In this document: in pieces, positions 62,946-64,000 of the stretch
Numbering within the stretch: position 1 is the first letter of the stretch
Layout: every line of letters begins with the position of its first letter
NCBI GenBank assembly: GCA_964516135.1
Contig: CAZEWN010000018.1
Location: 1-64,000, forward strand
DNA from: 34-65-8 sp964516135
Lineage (GTDB): Bacteria; Pseudomonadota; Alphaproteobacteria; Sphingomonadales; Sphingomonadaceae
Direction of reading: 5' to 3'
DNA: 64,000 nt
Program-made: the position numbers and the translations under genes
The notes under the pieces: generated by a model
Told to the model about the DNA's origin: nothing
Databases searched by the model: none
What the model saw: the letters and a program-made list of their open reading frames with translations, nothing else

Positions 62946-64000
62946 CTAGCGCAGGAAGTCGCGCACCCGGCGCGGGCGGCCATAGGGCGCCTTGTCAGGG
63001 TTGAGCTGTTCGTAGACGGCGGCGTTCTCGAGCACACGGTGGACGTAAGTCCGCGTTTCGGTGAAGGGGATGCGCTCGATCCAGGTCTCCCAGTCGATTC
63101 CGCCCGACCGCGGATCGCCGTTTTCACGTAGCCACTGGTTCACCCGGCCCGGCCCAGCGTTGTAGGCTGCGATGGCGAGCGGATAGCTGCCGTTGTAGCG
63201 CGCGATCAACCGCTGGATGTGGTTCGAGCCAAGTTGCACGTTGTAGCCCGCGTCATTAATCAGCGAAGCTTCCAGGTACGTCATGCCGGCCTTCCCCGCT
63301 TCCTCGCGCGCCGTGGGCGGCATCAACTGCATCAGTCCGCGCGCGCCGGCATGGCTGATCGCGTTCTGGGCAAACTGGCTTGCCTGCCGGGCGATCGCAT
63401 GGACCATGGTCCAGTCAGTTCCCGGCGGGGTTTGCAGCGTGGGAAATCCCTGGACGATAAATCCGTCGAGTCCGTCCGCCCCTGCAGCGTCGCCCAAATT
63501 GACCGCAAGATCACGGCGACCGGTTTCGCGCGCGAGTTCGGCGACCATCGCATGTTCTTCCGGGGTCGCCGCCTGCTGCGCTATCTCGCGGTAGAAGTGA
63601 ATGCCTGTGCGCCACGGTGCGCCCCGCGCAACCTCGCGTACGGCATTGGTCAGCGGTGCGCCGCGAAACTGCGCGAGCTGTTCCGGCGAGGGGGTGGCCC
63701 CGGTGTTCGCGGGCGGGATGACCGGCTGGCGCCCCAGCTTGGCAAGCGCGAGCTGCCCGTAGAACCGGTCGGGATATCGCCCCGCCATCTCGTAATAACG
63801 TTGCGCCTCGGCCTGGTTGGCAGCACGTTCGCTGGCCTTCCCGGCCCAGTAAAACCCCTTTGAGCGGGTCTGCGGCGTCTGGGCCGCGGTACCGTAGCGA
63901 TAGAATAGGGGCGCAGCGGCGGCGGCGTTGCCATTGTCCCACAGTGCCTTCGTGCCGCCCAGCCACATCAGCGACGTGTAATCATCGCGCAGGCGAAATG
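62946..64000 (-). CDS. Soluble lytic transglycosylase-like protein, catalytic Glu replaced (partial)
   Basis: Slt70-type periplasmic protein; the family cleaves peptidoglycan glycan strands. The N-terminus lies beyond the window; the frame is open to base 64000. Helical TPR-like repeats lead to the C-terminal SLT domain with HAGARGLMQLMPPTAREEAG, LINDAGYNVQLGSNHIQRLI and IAAYNAGPGRVNQWL. The segment normally reading RQESxF is RQASQF here (GCA codon at about 63390), so the expected catalytic glutamate is Ala. Either the copy is inactive or the base is an error. It is followed by greB after one base. Confidence 0.9.
   Translation of the reverse strand, partial: FRLRDDYTSLMWLGGTKALWDNGNAAAAAPLFYRYGTAAQTPQTRSKGFYWAGKASERAANQAEAQRYYEMAGRYPDRFYGQLALAKLGRQPVIPPANTGATPSPEQLAQFRGAPLTNAVREVARGAPWRTGIHFYREIAQQAATPEEHAMVAELARETGRRDLAVNLGDAAGADGLDGFIVQGFPTLQTPPGTDWTMVHAIARQASQFAQNAISHAGARGLMQLMPPTAREEAGKAGMTYLEASLINDAGYNVQLGSNHIQRLIARYNGSYPLAIAAYNAGPGRVNQWLRENGDPRSGGIDWETWIERIPFTETRTYVHRVLENAAVYEQLNPDKAPYGRPRRVRDFLR

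Overview
The window looks like a chromosomal segment of a high-GC alphaproteobacterium, most likely of the order Sphingomonadales. The support is: a tuf-S10-spc-alpha ribosomal gene order; EF-Tu, L3 and S5 variants of alphaproteobacterial type; a GAAC-N7-GAAC SOS box upstream of uvrA; an mdh-sucD-sucA-sucB-lpd operon; and REP-like intergenic palindromes. Genus and species cannot be read from the sequence. No rRNA, tRNA, insertion sequence, prophage or CRISPR array is visible.

Region 1 (1-18.6 kb, + strand) is translation machinery: the 3' part of tuf, then rpsJ-rplC-rplD-rplW-rplB-rpsS-rplV-rpsC-rplP-rpmC-rpsQ-rplN-rplX-rplE-rpsN-rpsH-rplF-rplR-rpsE-rpmD-rplO-secY-adk. A START/SRPBCC-like secreted protein and a glutamate dehydrogenase follow, then rpsM-rpsK-rpoA-rplQ. 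L3 carries a long acidic tail and S5 a long Arg-Gly-rich N-terminal extension. A REPIN-like repeat sits between rpsJ and rplC.

Region 2 (18.6-34.3 kb) holds two related secreted glycine-zipper proteins on the + strand. After them comes a run of - strand genes: a TRIC-type channel, a PepSY membrane protein, a polytopic membrane protein and a DUF4403 lipoprotein. Upstream of those is a tight TCA operon, mdh-(secreted protein)-sucD-sucA-sucB-(lipoprotein)-lpd, in which two uncharacterised envelope proteins are translationally coupled to central-metabolism enzymes. A GGDEF-EAL protein lies beyond mdh.

Region 3 (34.3-44.8 kb) has a SleB-type cell-wall hydrolase. Next is a cobalamin riboswitch, with a Shine-Dalgarno-sequestering hairpin, in front of btuB-btuF-btuC-btuD, a complete B12 uptake operon. 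An M3 oligopeptidase follows, then a two-gene operon of a GntA-like (YqcI/YcgG) haem-dependent hydroxylase and a DUF1989 protein.

Region 4 (45-53.3 kb) starts with SOS-controlled uvrA and continues into a small accessory zone. It contains a ParD/ParE-type toxin-antitoxin pair with a palindromic operator, a small gene broken by a repeat, and a small membrane protein. An MNT-HEPN pair is followed by a more AT-rich third gene of unknown function. An HTH/zinc-ribbon protein carries a repeat-derived insertion and a GGGGCC tract. Then come rlpA and about 950 bp with no convincing gene.

Region 5 (53.3-64 kb) carries argG, a DUF1579-like protein, cfa and a DUF1801 protein. An SDR-cytochrome b-MsrP-like operon follows, then a glycine-zipper protein, rlmN, an outer-membrane beta-barrel protein, an IalB-like secreted protein and greB. 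The last gene, at the window edge, is a lytic transglycosylase whose expected catalytic glutamate is an alanine.
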